Below, piece after piece: positions 45,856-55,192 of a stretch of DNA of 64,000 bases. The translations under genes were made by a program, and so were the position numbers. The notes below the pieces were generated by a model. The model saw nothing but the letters and a program-made list of their open reading frames with translations, ran no database searches and was not told the DNA's origin. Within the stretch, counting starts at the first letter, position 1; every line of letters starts with the position of its first letter. The stretch lies in the NCBI GenBank assembly GCA_041675005.1, contig JBAYUQ010000001.1, positions 496,001 to 560,000 on the forward strand, written 5' to 3'. The DNA is from PGYR01 sp041675005 (GTDB lineage Bacteria > Bacteroidota > Ignavibacteria > Kapaibacteriales > UBA2268).

Positions 45856-45856
45856 A

Positions 45857-46693
45857 TTATAATCTATTTATTGATATGTTAAATTTTGCTTTCGGCAACA
45901 AAAGCAATTTATGTAAATTTGATACACGTAACCTTTTCGCCATTAGTTTTTCTATTTTTGAAGTTTTTATTTTTCTCAATAGAACTAAATAATATAAATA
46001 AGCAGTATAAACACCATACTTAGAATTTTTAGGTAGTTTTGAGATTCCTATCAAGGCATGATCAAAATCGGCCTGTATATCTGCTTCGATAATCTTTTTC
46101 GAATCATCGTTTAGATTATTAAGTTCTACATTTGGGAAGTATGAGCGACCTAAATCATTCATGTCATCTTTCAAATCTCGAATAAAATTTACTTTTTGAA
46201 AAGCGGAACCCAGACTAATAGCATGTGATAGAAGTGAATCATAAAGTTTTTTATTTCCTTCTACATATACTTGTAAACACATTAACCCTACAACCTGAGC
46301 AGAACCATATATGTATTTTTCAAAGTTATCTTTATCATAATTAATTTTTTTCAAGTCCATTCTCATACTTTCTAAAAAAGCATCGATGTGATTTCTATCT
46401 AAATTATATTCATGTACAGTACGTTGGAAACTATGCAAAACAGGATTCATACTAATTCTATGCTCTATAGCTTCATAAGTATCTGCTTCAAACTTATTCA
46501 ATAAGTATTCTTGTTCATGCTCATGAAAAGTATCTACAATTTCATCTGCCAAACGAACAAAACCATATATTGAATAAATATGGTCTCTTATTTTCTTATC
46601 CAAAAGCATAATTCCAATTGAAAATGAAGTAGAATACTTTGTAGTAACTATTTTACTTGCTTTTAGACAAACCTCTGTATAAATATCTGTCAT
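45857..46693 (-). CDS. crtB: Phytoene synthase
   Basis: CrtB joins two geranylgeranyl diphosphates head to head into phytoene. The 278 residues contain the first aspartate-rich motif DEIVD (50-54, in GFVRLADEIVDTFH), the second (NFIRDLKDD) and the Tyr/Phe-rich helix segments of squalene/phytoene synthases. It overlaps the end of crtI by four bases (ATGA) and is followed after one base by crtZ. Confidence 0.95.
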   Translation of the reverse strand: MTDIYTEVCLKASKIVTTKYSTSFSIGIMLLDKKIRDHIYSIYGFVRLADEIVDTFHEHEQEYLLNKFEADTYEAIEHRISMNPVLHSFQRTVHEYNLDRNHIDAFLESMRMDLKKINYDKDNFEKYIYGSAQVVGLMCLQVYVEGNKKLYDSLLSHAISLGSAFQKVNFIRDLKDDMNDLGRSYFPNVELNNLNDDSKKIIEADIQADFDHALIGISKLPKNSKYGVYTAYLYYLVLLRKIKTSKIEKLMAKRLRVSNLHKLLLLPKAKFNISINRL

Positions 46694-48159
46694 CGATCCT
46701 CTTTATGTAATAATTTAGCTGCTATTTTCCCTGACAAAATTGAAGGTGGTAAACCAGGTCCTGGAACAGTTAGTTGACCAGCATAGAATAGATTTCGTAT
46801 TTTGTCATTTTTCATTTTAGGTTTTAGAAAGCCAGTTTGAAGTAAAGTATTAGCCAATCCGTAAGCGTTCCCCTTATATGAATTATAATCACTTATGAAA
46901 TCCTTTCTTGAAAATACTTTTTTATAAATAATATTCTCTTTTATACTTTGTCGAATCCTTTTTTCAATTCTATCTATAACCATTTCATAATAATTTTCTA
47001 TAATTACTTCAGTTTCTTCTATCTCTGTTGAAAGAGGAATTAAAATAAATAAATTTTCATAACCATCTGGTGCTGTCTCGTCTGTTTTAGAAGTTGCTGA
47101 GAGATAAAACAATGGCTCCTTTGGCCATTTGTGAGTATCATAAATATCTTCCGAATGCTTATCGAAATCAGTATCAAAGAATAAATTATGATGTTTTATC
47201 CCTTCAATCTTTTTATTAACACCTAAGTAAAATAGTAAACATGTTGGAGCAAACACTCTACTATCCCAATACTTTTCATTATACTTACTGTAGTTTTCAC
47301 CTAATAATACTTGCTCAAAATGATGATAATCAGCTGTATTAATTACTGCATCAACTTCGTACTTATTTATATTTGTTATGACCTCTGATATTTCTCCATT
47401 CCTTATTATAACCTTTTCAACAGGTTGATTCAGTACTATTTTAACTCCTTGCTTTTCTGCAATACTTGTAAATGCCTTAGCAATCTCATACATTCCACCC
47501 ATTGGATACCAAGTACCTAATTTTATATCAGCATAATTCATCATACTATACAATGCAGGAGTTTTAGTGGGTTTTGCCCCTAAGAATAACACTGGAAATT
47601 CGAGTAATTGTCTTAATTTCTGATTTTTAAACTTTTTACCTATTGATGAAGATATGGAGCTAAGTAAATCCAATTTAAAGCTATTAACTATTAATTTTGG
47701 ATCAAGATATTCAGTAATACTAAGTGAAGGTCTTTCTACAAATTCACCCATACCTACTTCATATTTTATTTTTGCATCATCTAGATATTTTTCAAGTTTA
47801 TCACCACTCCCCTTTTCGATTGATTCGAATAATGACTTTAATTCATTATAATTTGCTGGGACATTGGTACTTGTATTATCATCCCAATATATCTTGTATG
47901 ATGGATCAATTCTTTTCAACTTATAGAAATCTGTAGTTGTATGGCCAAAATCATTATAAAATTTTTCAAATATATCAGGCATCCAATACCAACTTGGACC
48001 CATATCAAAAGTAAATCCATCTTCTTTGTGAATTCTTATTCTTCCACCAGAGTAGTTGTTTTTTTCTAATAGAGTTACTTCATATCCCATTTGAGCAAGA
48101 TATGATGCTGCTGATAAGCCTGATATACCAGCTCCAATTACTATTATTTTCTTTTTAAT
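46690..48159 (-). CDS. crtI: Phytoene desaturase, with likely ATT start codon
   Basis: CrtI is an FAD-dependent enzyme that desaturates phytoene to lycopene or related carotenes. Counted from an ATT at 48159-48157, the product has 489 residues and begins KKKIIVIGAGISGLSAASYL, so the FAD-binding GAGISG is at 9-14. The first ATG in frame (48090) falls after that motif and cannot be the true start. An in-frame TAA at 48180-48178 bounds the frame, with no ATG, GTG or TTG between. The C-terminal FYAGQLTVPGPGLPPSILSG segment is typical. Either ATT (or a nearby ATT/ATA) is the real start or the base call is wrong. The gene is divergent from ppk1 and heads the crt operon. Confidence 0.88.
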   Translation of the reverse strand: MKKKIIVIGAGISGLSAASYLAQMGYEVTLLEKNNYSGGRIRIHKEDGFTFDMGPSWYWMPDIFEKFYNDFGHTTTDFYKLKRIDPSYKIYWDDNTSTNVPANYNELKSLFESIEKGSGDKLEKYLDDAKIKYEVGMGEFVERPSLSITEYLDPKLIVNSFKLDLLSSISSSIGKKFKNQKLRQLLEFPVLFLGAKPTKTPALYSMMNYADIKLGTWYPMGGMYEIAKAFTSIAEKQGVKIVLNQPVEKVIIRNGEISEVITNINKYEVDAVINTADYHHFEQVLLGENYSKYNEKYWDSRVFAPTCLLFYLGVNKKIEGIKHHNLFFDTDFDKHSEDIYDTHKWPKEPLFYLSATSKTDETAPDGYENLFILIPLSTEIEETEVIIENYYEMVIDRIEKRIRQSIKENIIYKKVFSRKDFISDYNSYKGNAYGLANTLLQTGFLKPKMKNDKIRNLFYAGQLTVPGPGLPPSILSGKIAAKLLHKEDR

Positions 48160-48323
48160 AATTTTCTTTAAATTATATTAAATTTCTTACCTATAAACTA
48201 CAAAATGGTCTATAAATTGTGTCAACTTCTGAATTAGTTTAAGTTTTCTGTATAGTTAACACATAATTCATTTTTAATTCGTAATATAGTAAACATTAAA
48301 CAAATTCAAAACAAATCATTACA

Positions 48324-50411
48324 ATGACAAAACCACAAAAGATAAAAGATATAACTAATACTAAGTATTATTTCAATAGAGAACTTAGTCTGATTGAATT
48401 CAATAGAAGAGTTTTAAACGAAGCTAGATTAGAGTCTCATCCACTTTTGGAACGAATTAAATTCTGTACAATATTTAGCTCTAACCTAGATGAATTTTTT
48501 ATGATTCGAGTAGCAGGTTTGAAAAGTCAGTTATCAGCTGGTATAAATGATAGACTTTCCTATGATGGTAAAACACCTTTGGAGCAGTTAAAAGCAATAA
48601 GGAAAGCACTTGTTCCACTATACAAAGAACAAGAAGATGTTTTACTAAATGATTTACTTCCAAAACTCCGAGAATATAATTTCAAATTATTTGAAACAAA
48701 TGAATTAACTTCAGAAGATGATCAATTTATAGAAAAATATTTTATTGAAAGAATATTACCAATATTGACACCATTAACAATCGATTCAGCTCATCCTTTT
48801 CCTAGATTGATTAATAGAACTTTGAATATTGCCTTTGTACTAAAAGAAAAGGTTAAAGATAAAAAGCATAGTCGATTGGCTTTCTTACAGATTCCTAATG
48901 TTCTACCAAGATTTATAAAACTCTCACACAAAGAGGGTAACCAATTTATATTAATAGAGAATATAATAATAAAGTATGCTCATGTTTTATTCCCTGGAAT
49001 GAGAATATCAACTGCTAATTGTTTCCGAGTCACTAGAGATGCAGATATAGAAATAGCAGAAGATGAAGCAGAAGATTTATTAATTGAGATAGAAGAATTA
49101 GTGAAGTCAAGACGTTGGGGACGTGCCGCAGTTAGACTAGAAGCTAGTGGTAATATGCCTAGCTACTTAGTGGAAATGCTTCGTAAAACGCTTGATTTAC
49201 ATAAAGATGATGTTTATATATCTAATAGACCTCTGAATTTACCGGATTTCTTTTTCTTGGATAAACTTGCTTTATACCAGATTAAAGATCCTACTTTCAT
49301 TGGTAATACACCGGTGGATTTGCAGACCGAATCTTCTTTTTTCGATATTCTTAAAAAGAAAGATATATTTGTTCATCACCCTTTTGATTCCTTTACTAAT
49401 ACAACTTCACGATTTATCGCTGAAGCGGCTACTGATCCAGACGTAGTTGCAATCAAAATCACTCTCTATAGGACTGGTGGGAATTCAAATATAGTACAAT
49501 CACTTAAAAAAGCAGCTGAGAACGGTAAAGAAGTAACTGCTTTCGTCGAATTAAAGGCAAGGTTCGATGAAGCTAATAATATTATCTGGGCTAGAGAGCT
49601 CGAGCAAGCCGGAGTTCATTGTGTTTACGGCATTATTGGCCTAAAAACTCATTGTAAAGTCGCGATGATTATCAGAAATGAGTCCGATAAACTTAATACT
49701 TACCTCCATTTCTCATCCGGAAATTACAATCAGAACACCGCCAAGGTCTATACCGACGTAGCTATGTTCACATCGAGAGACCAATACAAAAGCGACGCCG
49801 TTAATTTGTTTAATTACTTGACCGGATATAGCAATTACGATAAATGGGAGAGCTTACTGGTTGCTCCAAACTCTTTAGAAAATGATTTATTGGAAAAGAT
49901 AGAACGAGAAATGAACCTCTCATCTCCCGAAAAGCCGGGTCTGATTTTCGCAAAGATGAATCAGATTGCTCATCGCAAAATCATCCAAGCTTTATACAAA
50001 GCATCGCAAGCCGGTGTCCAAATCAAACTGCTAGTACGTGGCGTTTGCTGTTTAATGCCAGGAGTTCCGGGTCTCAGCGAGAACATTGAAGTCCGAAGTA
50101 TCATCGGTCGGTTCCTAGAACATAGCCGAATCTTCTATTTCCAAAATGGCGATAATCCAGAGTACTATTTTGGTAGTGCCGATTGGATGACCCGCAACTT
50201 GAACAAAAGAGTCGAGACTGTCATCCCTGTTTATCAATCCAATATCAAGGAAAAGCTTCAAGAAATATTGGACATTTACTGGGCAGACAATACAAAATCT
50301 TGGAAACTCAAGAGAGATGGTAGCTATGAAGCACTTTCTCCTAGTGACAGCAATCCCCCATTCTCAGCTCAAGAATATTACTTTAATCAAATTGTTAGTG
50401 AGAAGAAGTAG
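48324..50411 (+). CDS. ppk1: Polyphosphate kinase 1
   Basis: PPK1 reversibly polymerises the gamma phosphate of ATP into polyphosphate. The 695 residues are full length: an N-terminal helical domain (YYFNRELSLIEFNRRVL), the head domain, then two phospholipase-D-like catalytic domains with GLKTHCKVAMI (phospho-accepting histidine) and RFLEHSRIFYF (second histidine). The C-terminal ~270 codons (about 49540-50340) are clearly richer in G and C than the first part. The gene stands alone, divergent from the carotenoid operon. Confidence 0.96.
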   Translation: MTKPQKIKDITNTKYYFNRELSLIEFNRRVLNEARLESHPLLERIKFCTIFSSNLDEFFMIRVAGLKSQLSAGINDRLSYDGKTPLEQLKAIRKALVPLYKEQEDVLLNDLLPKLREYNFKLFETNELTSEDDQFIEKYFIERILPILTPLTIDSAHPFPRLINRTLNIAFVLKEKVKDKKHSRLAFLQIPNVLPRFIKLSHKEGNQFILIENIIIKYAHVLFPGMRISTANCFRVTRDADIEIAEDEAEDLLIEIEELVKSRRWGRAAVRLEASGNMPSYLVEMLRKTLDLHKDDVYISNRPLNLPDFFFLDKLALYQIKDPTFIGNTPVDLQTESSFFDILKKKDIFVHHPFDSFTNTTSRFIAEAATDPDVVAIKITLYRTGGNSNIVQSLKKAAENGKEVTAFVELKARFDEANNIIWARELEQAGVHCVYGIIGLKTHCKVAMIIRNESDKLNTYLHFSSGNYNQNTAKVYTDVAMFTSRDQYKSDAVNLFNYLTGYSNYDKWESLLVAPNSLENDLLEKIEREMNLSSPEKPGLIFAKMNQIAHRKIIQALYKASQAGVQIKLLVRGVCCLMPGVPGLSENIEVRSIIGRFLEHSRIFYFQNGDNPEYYFGSADWMTRNLNKRVETVIPVYQSNIKEKLQEILDIYWADNTKSWKLKRDGSYEALSPSDSNPPFSAQEYYFNQIVSEKK

Positions 50412-50609
50412 TAAAGCTCCATTCGCCCTCTCAAAATGTAAATTTATTATCAAGCAACCCTAACTAAACTACTATAAAGGGATTAGATGGGAATGTTACT
50501 GTAAATACAGTTACTTCTTGAAAAATGTATTTTAGTTATAACGTATTCTACTTCCACATTTGATTATTTAGGTGATCATTTTGTGACGGTTCTCTAATCA
50601 GTGCTAGAT

Positions 50610-51167
50610 TTATACCCTCAGCGAGCCACGAAAACCTCTTGCTCCATAGTAAGAGTCTGCCCCATTGTGATATACAAATACAGTCCCGAATCGAAAGTCA
50701 GCGAATATAGCACCACCTAATTTTCTTATACTTTCAGGTGTTTTAATCCAACTTGAAGTTTTACAATCAAAGTTGCCTAACTGTTGAAGTTCTCTGTACT
50801 GTCCTTCATCAAGAATTTCGATTCCCATTTGTGATGCCATGTTAATCGCACTATCTTCGGGTGGGAATTTTTTTCGTGCCTCAAGTGCTTTGTGATCATA
50901 ACATACACTTCTACGAACTTTTGGACTTTCAGCAGTACAATCGAAGAATATAAATTCATTTGTTTTATTATCATAACCTACTACATCTGGTTCACCGCCG
51001 GATAATTCCATTTCGTTGAGAGACCATAGCTTTTCTGGATAAGATTCTAGTTTTGATTGTACTGACTGCCAATTTAATCCTTCATGACGATTCATATTAT
51101 TCTCAAATCGTTTTTTTAACATGTTAAGCAGTTCTGCCTGGATTTCTTTAGATAGTTTATTTTTCAT
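50610..51167 (-). CDS. DUF4256 domain-containing protein
   Basis: The 185-residue protein is conserved along nearly its whole length with the DUF4256 family: MLKKRFENNMNRHEGL, KLWSLNEMELSGGEPDVVG, FDCTAESPKVRRSVCYD and the C-terminal VFVYHNGADSYYGARGF. The family has no established function. The E-P-D-V-V-G and F-D-C-T-A-E segments are suggestive of a nuclease-like acidic core, but that is only a guess. I chose the ATG at 51167; a TTG at 51203 would add 12 residues. It is a single gene on the minus strand. Confidence 0.88.
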   Translation of the reverse strand: MKNKLSKEIQAELLNMLKKRFENNMNRHEGLNWQSVQSKLESYPEKLWSLNEMELSGGEPDVVGYDNKTNEFIFFDCTAESPKVRRSVCYDHKALEARKKFPPEDSAINMASQMGIEILDEGQYRELQQLGNFDCKTSSWIKTPESIRKLGGAIFADFRFGTVFVYHNGADSYYGARGFRGSLRV

Positions 51168-51332
51168 ATTATTCTTGGTTTTTATATTTTCAATATCAAT
51201 CAAATATAAGATTTATTTGTTTAAAGTTTAAATTCATAAAAATAATACAAATTAAAATAACCAGCATTTTCCCATTCTCAAATTACTTTATTATATTATG
51301 GACTTTGGATACCCAATAATCGGAAATAATTA

Positions 51333-54056
51333 ATGAAGCTTAATAAACAACTTATAATAACACTTTTATTGCTAACTGTAAGTATCTCTTATGCTAAAAA
51401 GGCAATCACTTTTGAAGATATACTAAAATTCAAGAATCTGACTTCTCCAAACTTAACTGACAACGGCAGTTGGTTGACTTATAGGTTAGATAAACAAAGA
51501 GGAAACAATGTCTATGTTTTACAATCACTTGAGTCAGACAAGAAAATTGAAGTTGAAAAAGGAAGCTACTCTCAGTATTCACAAAATACTATTTGGTTTG
51601 TAGTAAAAACTGAGATTGATGTATTAAAACAATTAAATCCTGAAAAATATAAAGATGAGAAACCTGATTTAGAACTAATCAATACCTCATCTGATTATCG
51701 TAAATCAATTGATGATGTATCCAGCTTTAAATTAGCTAAAAATGGAAAATGGCTTGCCTACACAAAAGACTATGACAAAAAAGATAAGTTAAAAGGCAAG
51801 AAGTTATTATTGAGACACTTACAAAGTGAAACGGAGATCCCCATTGAGAATGTTGTTGAATACACATTAGATTCTTTAGGAAATAATATCTTCTATTCGA
51901 CTATTGTTGACAAAGGAATAAACGGAATTTATACAAGAAATTTGAACGAAGAATTTATTCCAGAATCGAAGATTGAAATAGATTCTAATACTAAATATAC
52001 AAACCTAACTTGGGATGAAACATCATCTAAACTTGTTTACTTAAAGGGTAAATTGATAAAATATGAGAAAATAAAAGATAACGCTATAAATATATATGAT
52101 TATAAATCTAAGTCAATATATAATATAGCTGATACATCTTCAAGGGTGGGATATTATATTCCTGAGAAAAATGATATAAAATTTACAGATGATGACAATA
52201 GGATTTGGTTCGGATATAAGCCACTAGGTGAGTGGTATGGCGACGAGAAAGATACAACTGAGATTACAGAAGCTAATCTATATAATACTGACCTAATACT
52301 CGATGAGACTCAACTCTATTTGTGGCATCCAAAAGATCCTGAGATTATCCCATTCCAACAGACAAATTGGGATAAAACAAAAGATGACATATATTATTCT
52401 GTCTATAATTTAAACAAAAACAAATTATTATATTTATCTGATAGCTCTACTTCTGGAGTAAGGTTTAATGATAATCCCAATTTCACAATCCAACTTGATA
52501 ACGAACCATATAAGAAGCTAATGACTTATAGTGGTTGGTATTATGATTTATATTCTATCAATATTGAGAATGGGAAAAAACAATTAATAGATAAGAATCT
52601 GGAAGAATATCCGAACTTATCACCTGATGGACTTTTTACGGTTTACTTCAAAGAAAAGAAATGGTATTCGTATAATAATGAGACTAATAAGACTTTAGTA
52701 TTGAATGAAAATCTATCTATTCCATTCTATGATGTATTAGATGATCATCCAAAAGAGCCAGGTTCTTACGGTGTAAAAGGGTGGATTGGGAAAGACCAGA
52801 AGGTAATGATTGGTGATCAGTATGATATTTGGGAATTTGATTTATCTAATGGAACAAGCCGTTTATTAACTAAAGGAATTGGTCGGAAAAATGAGAATAA
52901 GATAAGCATTATTAACACTGATAAAGACAAAAAATGGTTTGAAGGTTCTGATAGAGTTTTAGTATCTATATATGGAAATAGAACAAAACAACAACATATC
53001 GGAGTTCTTGATTTAATCACAGGAGAGTTAGATACTCGTACCTATGGTGATTATTTACATTCTTATAGAGCGAAATCCGAAAATTCAGACAAGATTATAA
53101 TTACTAAAGAAGGATTCAACACATATCCTGACATTTGGTTAACTGATACCAAGATAAGTAAATTAGAAAGATTAACAAATGAGCAACAACAAGTCGATGA
53201 ATTTCTGTGGGGAACATCTCATTTAGTTGATTTTGTAACTGAGTTTGGAGATACACTTCAAGGTTATTATGCACTTCCAGACAACTATAAAAAAGGTAAA
53301 AAGTATCCGGTATTTGTTTATTTTTATGAGAGATTTTCAGATAGAAAGAATGAATTTAATATGCCTAAAATAAATCATAGACCGCCTTATTCATTATATC
53401 TAGGTTCAGAATATGTAATGTTCTTCCCAGATGTAAAATTCTATGATGGAAACCCTGGGAAATCTGCAGAAGTTGCACTAATAGCTGGATGTGATAAACT
53501 AGTAGAAATGGGTATAGCTGACCCTGAGAAAATCGTAATGCATGGTCACAGCTGGTCAGGATATGAAAGTGCTTGGATAGTCACTCAGACTGATTACTTT
53601 GCAGCTTGTGTATCTGGTGCTCCAGTTTCTAATATGACATCGGCATACTCAGGAATTAGGTTAGGTTCAGGATTAGCTAGACAATTCCAATATGAGAAAG
53701 AACAAAGCCGTATTGGTGGGAATATAATAGATTCATTGGATTCATATATTCGCAACTCCCCTATTTTCTTTGCTGATAAAATGAATACACCACTACTAGT
53801 GATGTTTGGTGATATAGATGACGCTGTCCCCTTCCAACAAGGAGTTGAATTATATTTGGCAATGCGTAGATTCGATAAGAATTGTATATTTTTACAATAT
53901 GAAGGTGAACCACATCACCCAAGAAAAATCCAAAACCAACTCGATTATTCAATTAGGATGAAGCAGTTCATGGATTATTATGTTTTTGGGGGTGACATGC
54001 CCAAATGGATGATGGACGGTTTCCGTTATAAAGGCAAATATAATATAGGTAGATAA
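51333..54056 (+). CDS. Exported S9 family (prolyl oligopeptidase-type) peptidase
   Basis: The 907 residues have a signal peptide (about 1-21), an N-terminal beta-propeller region (about 30-620, PDIWLTD near its end) and a C-terminal alpha/beta-hydrolase peptidase domain (about 640-900). The nucleophile Ser740 sits in GHSWSGYES, where the usual GHSWGGY has one Ser for Gly change after the Trp. The acid is in FGDIDDAVPF and the histidine in GEPHHPRK. It is expected to cut oligopeptides in the periplasm, perhaps in peptide scavenging, as for related S9 enzymes of Bacteroidota. A propeller lipoprotein gene follows after 31 bases. Confidence 0.92.
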   Translation: MKLNKQLIITLLLLTVSISYAKKAITFEDILKFKNLTSPNLTDNGSWLTYRLDKQRGNNVYVLQSLESDKKIEVEKGSYSQYSQNTIWFVVKTEIDVLKQLNPEKYKDEKPDLELINTSSDYRKSIDDVSSFKLAKNGKWLAYTKDYDKKDKLKGKKLLLRHLQSETEIPIENVVEYTLDSLGNNIFYSTIVDKGINGIYTRNLNEEFIPESKIEIDSNTKYTNLTWDETSSKLVYLKGKLIKYEKIKDNAINIYDYKSKSIYNIADTSSRVGYYIPEKNDIKFTDDDNRIWFGYKPLGEWYGDEKDTTEITEANLYNTDLILDETQLYLWHPKDPEIIPFQQTNWDKTKDDIYYSVYNLNKNKLLYLSDSSTSGVRFNDNPNFTIQLDNEPYKKLMTYSGWYYDLYSINIENGKKQLIDKNLEEYPNLSPDGLFTVYFKEKKWYSYNNETNKTLVLNENLSIPFYDVLDDHPKEPGSYGVKGWIGKDQKVMIGDQYDIWEFDLSNGTSRLLTKGIGRKNENKISIINTDKDKKWFEGSDRVLVSIYGNRTKQQHIGVLDLITGELDTRTYGDYLHSYRAKSENSDKIIITKEGFNTYPDIWLTDTKISKLERLTNEQQQVDEFLWGTSHLVDFVTEFGDTLQGYYALPDNYKKGKKYPVFVYFYERFSDRKNEFNMPKINHRPPYSLYLGSEYVMFFPDVKFYDGNPGKSAEVALIAGCDKLVEMGIADPEKIVMHGHSWSGYESAWIVTQTDYFAACVSGAPVSNMTSAYSGIRLGSGLARQFQYEKEQSRIGGNIIDSLDSYIRNSPIFFADKMNTPLLVMFGDIDDAVPFQQGVELYLAMRRFDKNCIFLQYEGEPHHPRKIQNQLDYSIRMKQFMDYYVFGGDMPKWMMDGFRYKGKYNIGR

Positions 54057-54087
54057 TTAGTTTAATTAATTTTTTAAAGGAGATCTT

Positions 54088-55137
54088 ATGAAAAAGATTT
54101 TATTTTTAACTATACTCTTTCTTTGGTCTTGTAGTGATGACACAACTACTTCACCAACAGACGATGTTGATAAGAAAATTTCATTTAATATTGAGATAGA
54201 TCAGTATAATTCATCTAATTCTGAATTACTAAGTGATGATATAAATAATGTTAAATTAGCTTATAATGGTGAGTTGCTTATAGGAACAGATAAAGGTATC
54301 AATATAGTTGACCCAAACTATAATTGGAAAAGTCTAAGCCGAGAAAAAGGCACATTATCATTAATAAAAGTCAAATCACTAGATTTAGATAGAAATGGTA
54401 ATTATTGGTACACAGATGGGTATGAAGGTCTATGTAATACTAATTTAAAACTTGATACATTTTACTACTATCCTAAATTGGGGTTAGATGAGATGTACCC
54501 CAAAGATATTTTAATTGATAATGATAGTAAAGTCTATTTAGCTACTAATGAGAATGGCGTAATCAAGATAAACAATAATGACCGTTTGATTGATACAAGT
54601 AAAATTGATATAGTTAGCAGAAAAACTAATTCACAATTTCCATGGAATAGGCTTAAAGGATTTGTTTATAATAGAAAAACTGGAGAGATTTGGATTGCAG
54701 CACAAGAGATAGGTTTAGGTTCTAATAAAATAGTAAGAGTAAAAGATGATATATTCACAGAAGTATATGGTGCTACTACTGGGATTAATTTTGACTTTAT
54801 AAATACAATGTTTGTAGATAATAATGGAATGTTATGGATATCTACTTATGAAGGAATTGCTATTTATGATGGTAATTATTGGGAAGTAATTAAAAAAATT
54901 GAAAAAGCTAATGGTAATTATATACAAGCAAGTTTAAAAGATAAACATGACAATATATGGTCTTATGTAAAAGATCATGGGTTCATTATATTCTTAGATA
55001 AAGAACAGAAATGGGTTGATTTGAGTGAATTAACTAATAAAATGCCTTCATTTCAATTCAAAGGTCTTTTATTAGATAACAATAATGATATTATTATTGT
55101 AACTCAAAAATCAGGAATATTCAGAGTTAAAGTTTAG
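54088..55137 (+). CDS. Predicted lipoprotein with two-component-regulator-type propeller repeats
   Basis: The 349 residues start with a lipoprotein signal (LFLWSCSDD, lipobox Cys15), followed by a Thr/Asp-rich linker. Six or so propeller repeats resemble Reg_prop units (ELLIGTDKGINIVD, VKSLDLDRNGNYWYTDGYEG, MFVDNNGMLWISTYEGIAIYDG). No kinase domain follows, so it is a free propeller. A strong Shine-Dalgarno (AAAGGAG at 54076-54082) precedes the ATG, unusual for this genome. It probably sits on the outer membrane or periplasmic face. The function is unknown; cotranscription with the S9 peptidase is possible. Confidence 0.8.
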   Translation: MKKILFLTILFLWSCSDDTTTSPTDDVDKKISFNIEIDQYNSSNSELLSDDINNVKLAYNGELLIGTDKGINIVDPNYNWKSLSREKGTLSLIKVKSLDLDRNGNYWYTDGYEGLCNTNLKLDTFYYYPKLGLDEMYPKDILIDNDSKVYLATNENGVIKINNNDRLIDTSKIDIVSRKTNSQFPWNRLKGFVYNRKTGEIWIAAQEIGLGSNKIVRVKDDIFTEVYGATTGINFDFINTMFVDNNGMLWISTYEGIAIYDGNYWEVIKKIEKANGNYIQASLKDKHDNIWSYVKDHGFIIFLDKEQKWVDLSELTNKMPSFQFKGLLLDNNNDIIIVTQKSGIFRVKV

Positions 55138-55157
55138 AGTTTTAAGATTATAAATCG

Positions 55158-55190
55158 AAAGGGGCAAAATTTCTAAGCCCCTTTTTTTTT
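55158..55190 (+). terminator. Intrinsic terminator between convergent genes
   Basis: AAAGGGGC (55158-55165) pairs with GCCCCTTT (55177-55184) around an 11-base loop and is followed by a T run. It ends two bases before the ftcD stop, so it may serve both strands. Confidence 0.8.
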
Positions 55191-55192
55191 AA

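Noticed and set aside
50497..50516. Palindrome-like operator upstream of the DUF4256 stop (GTTACTGT...ACAGTTAC)
   Set aside because: The arms do not pair fully, there is no T run, and nothing ties it to a promoter. The rest of 50412-50609 shows nothing I can name.
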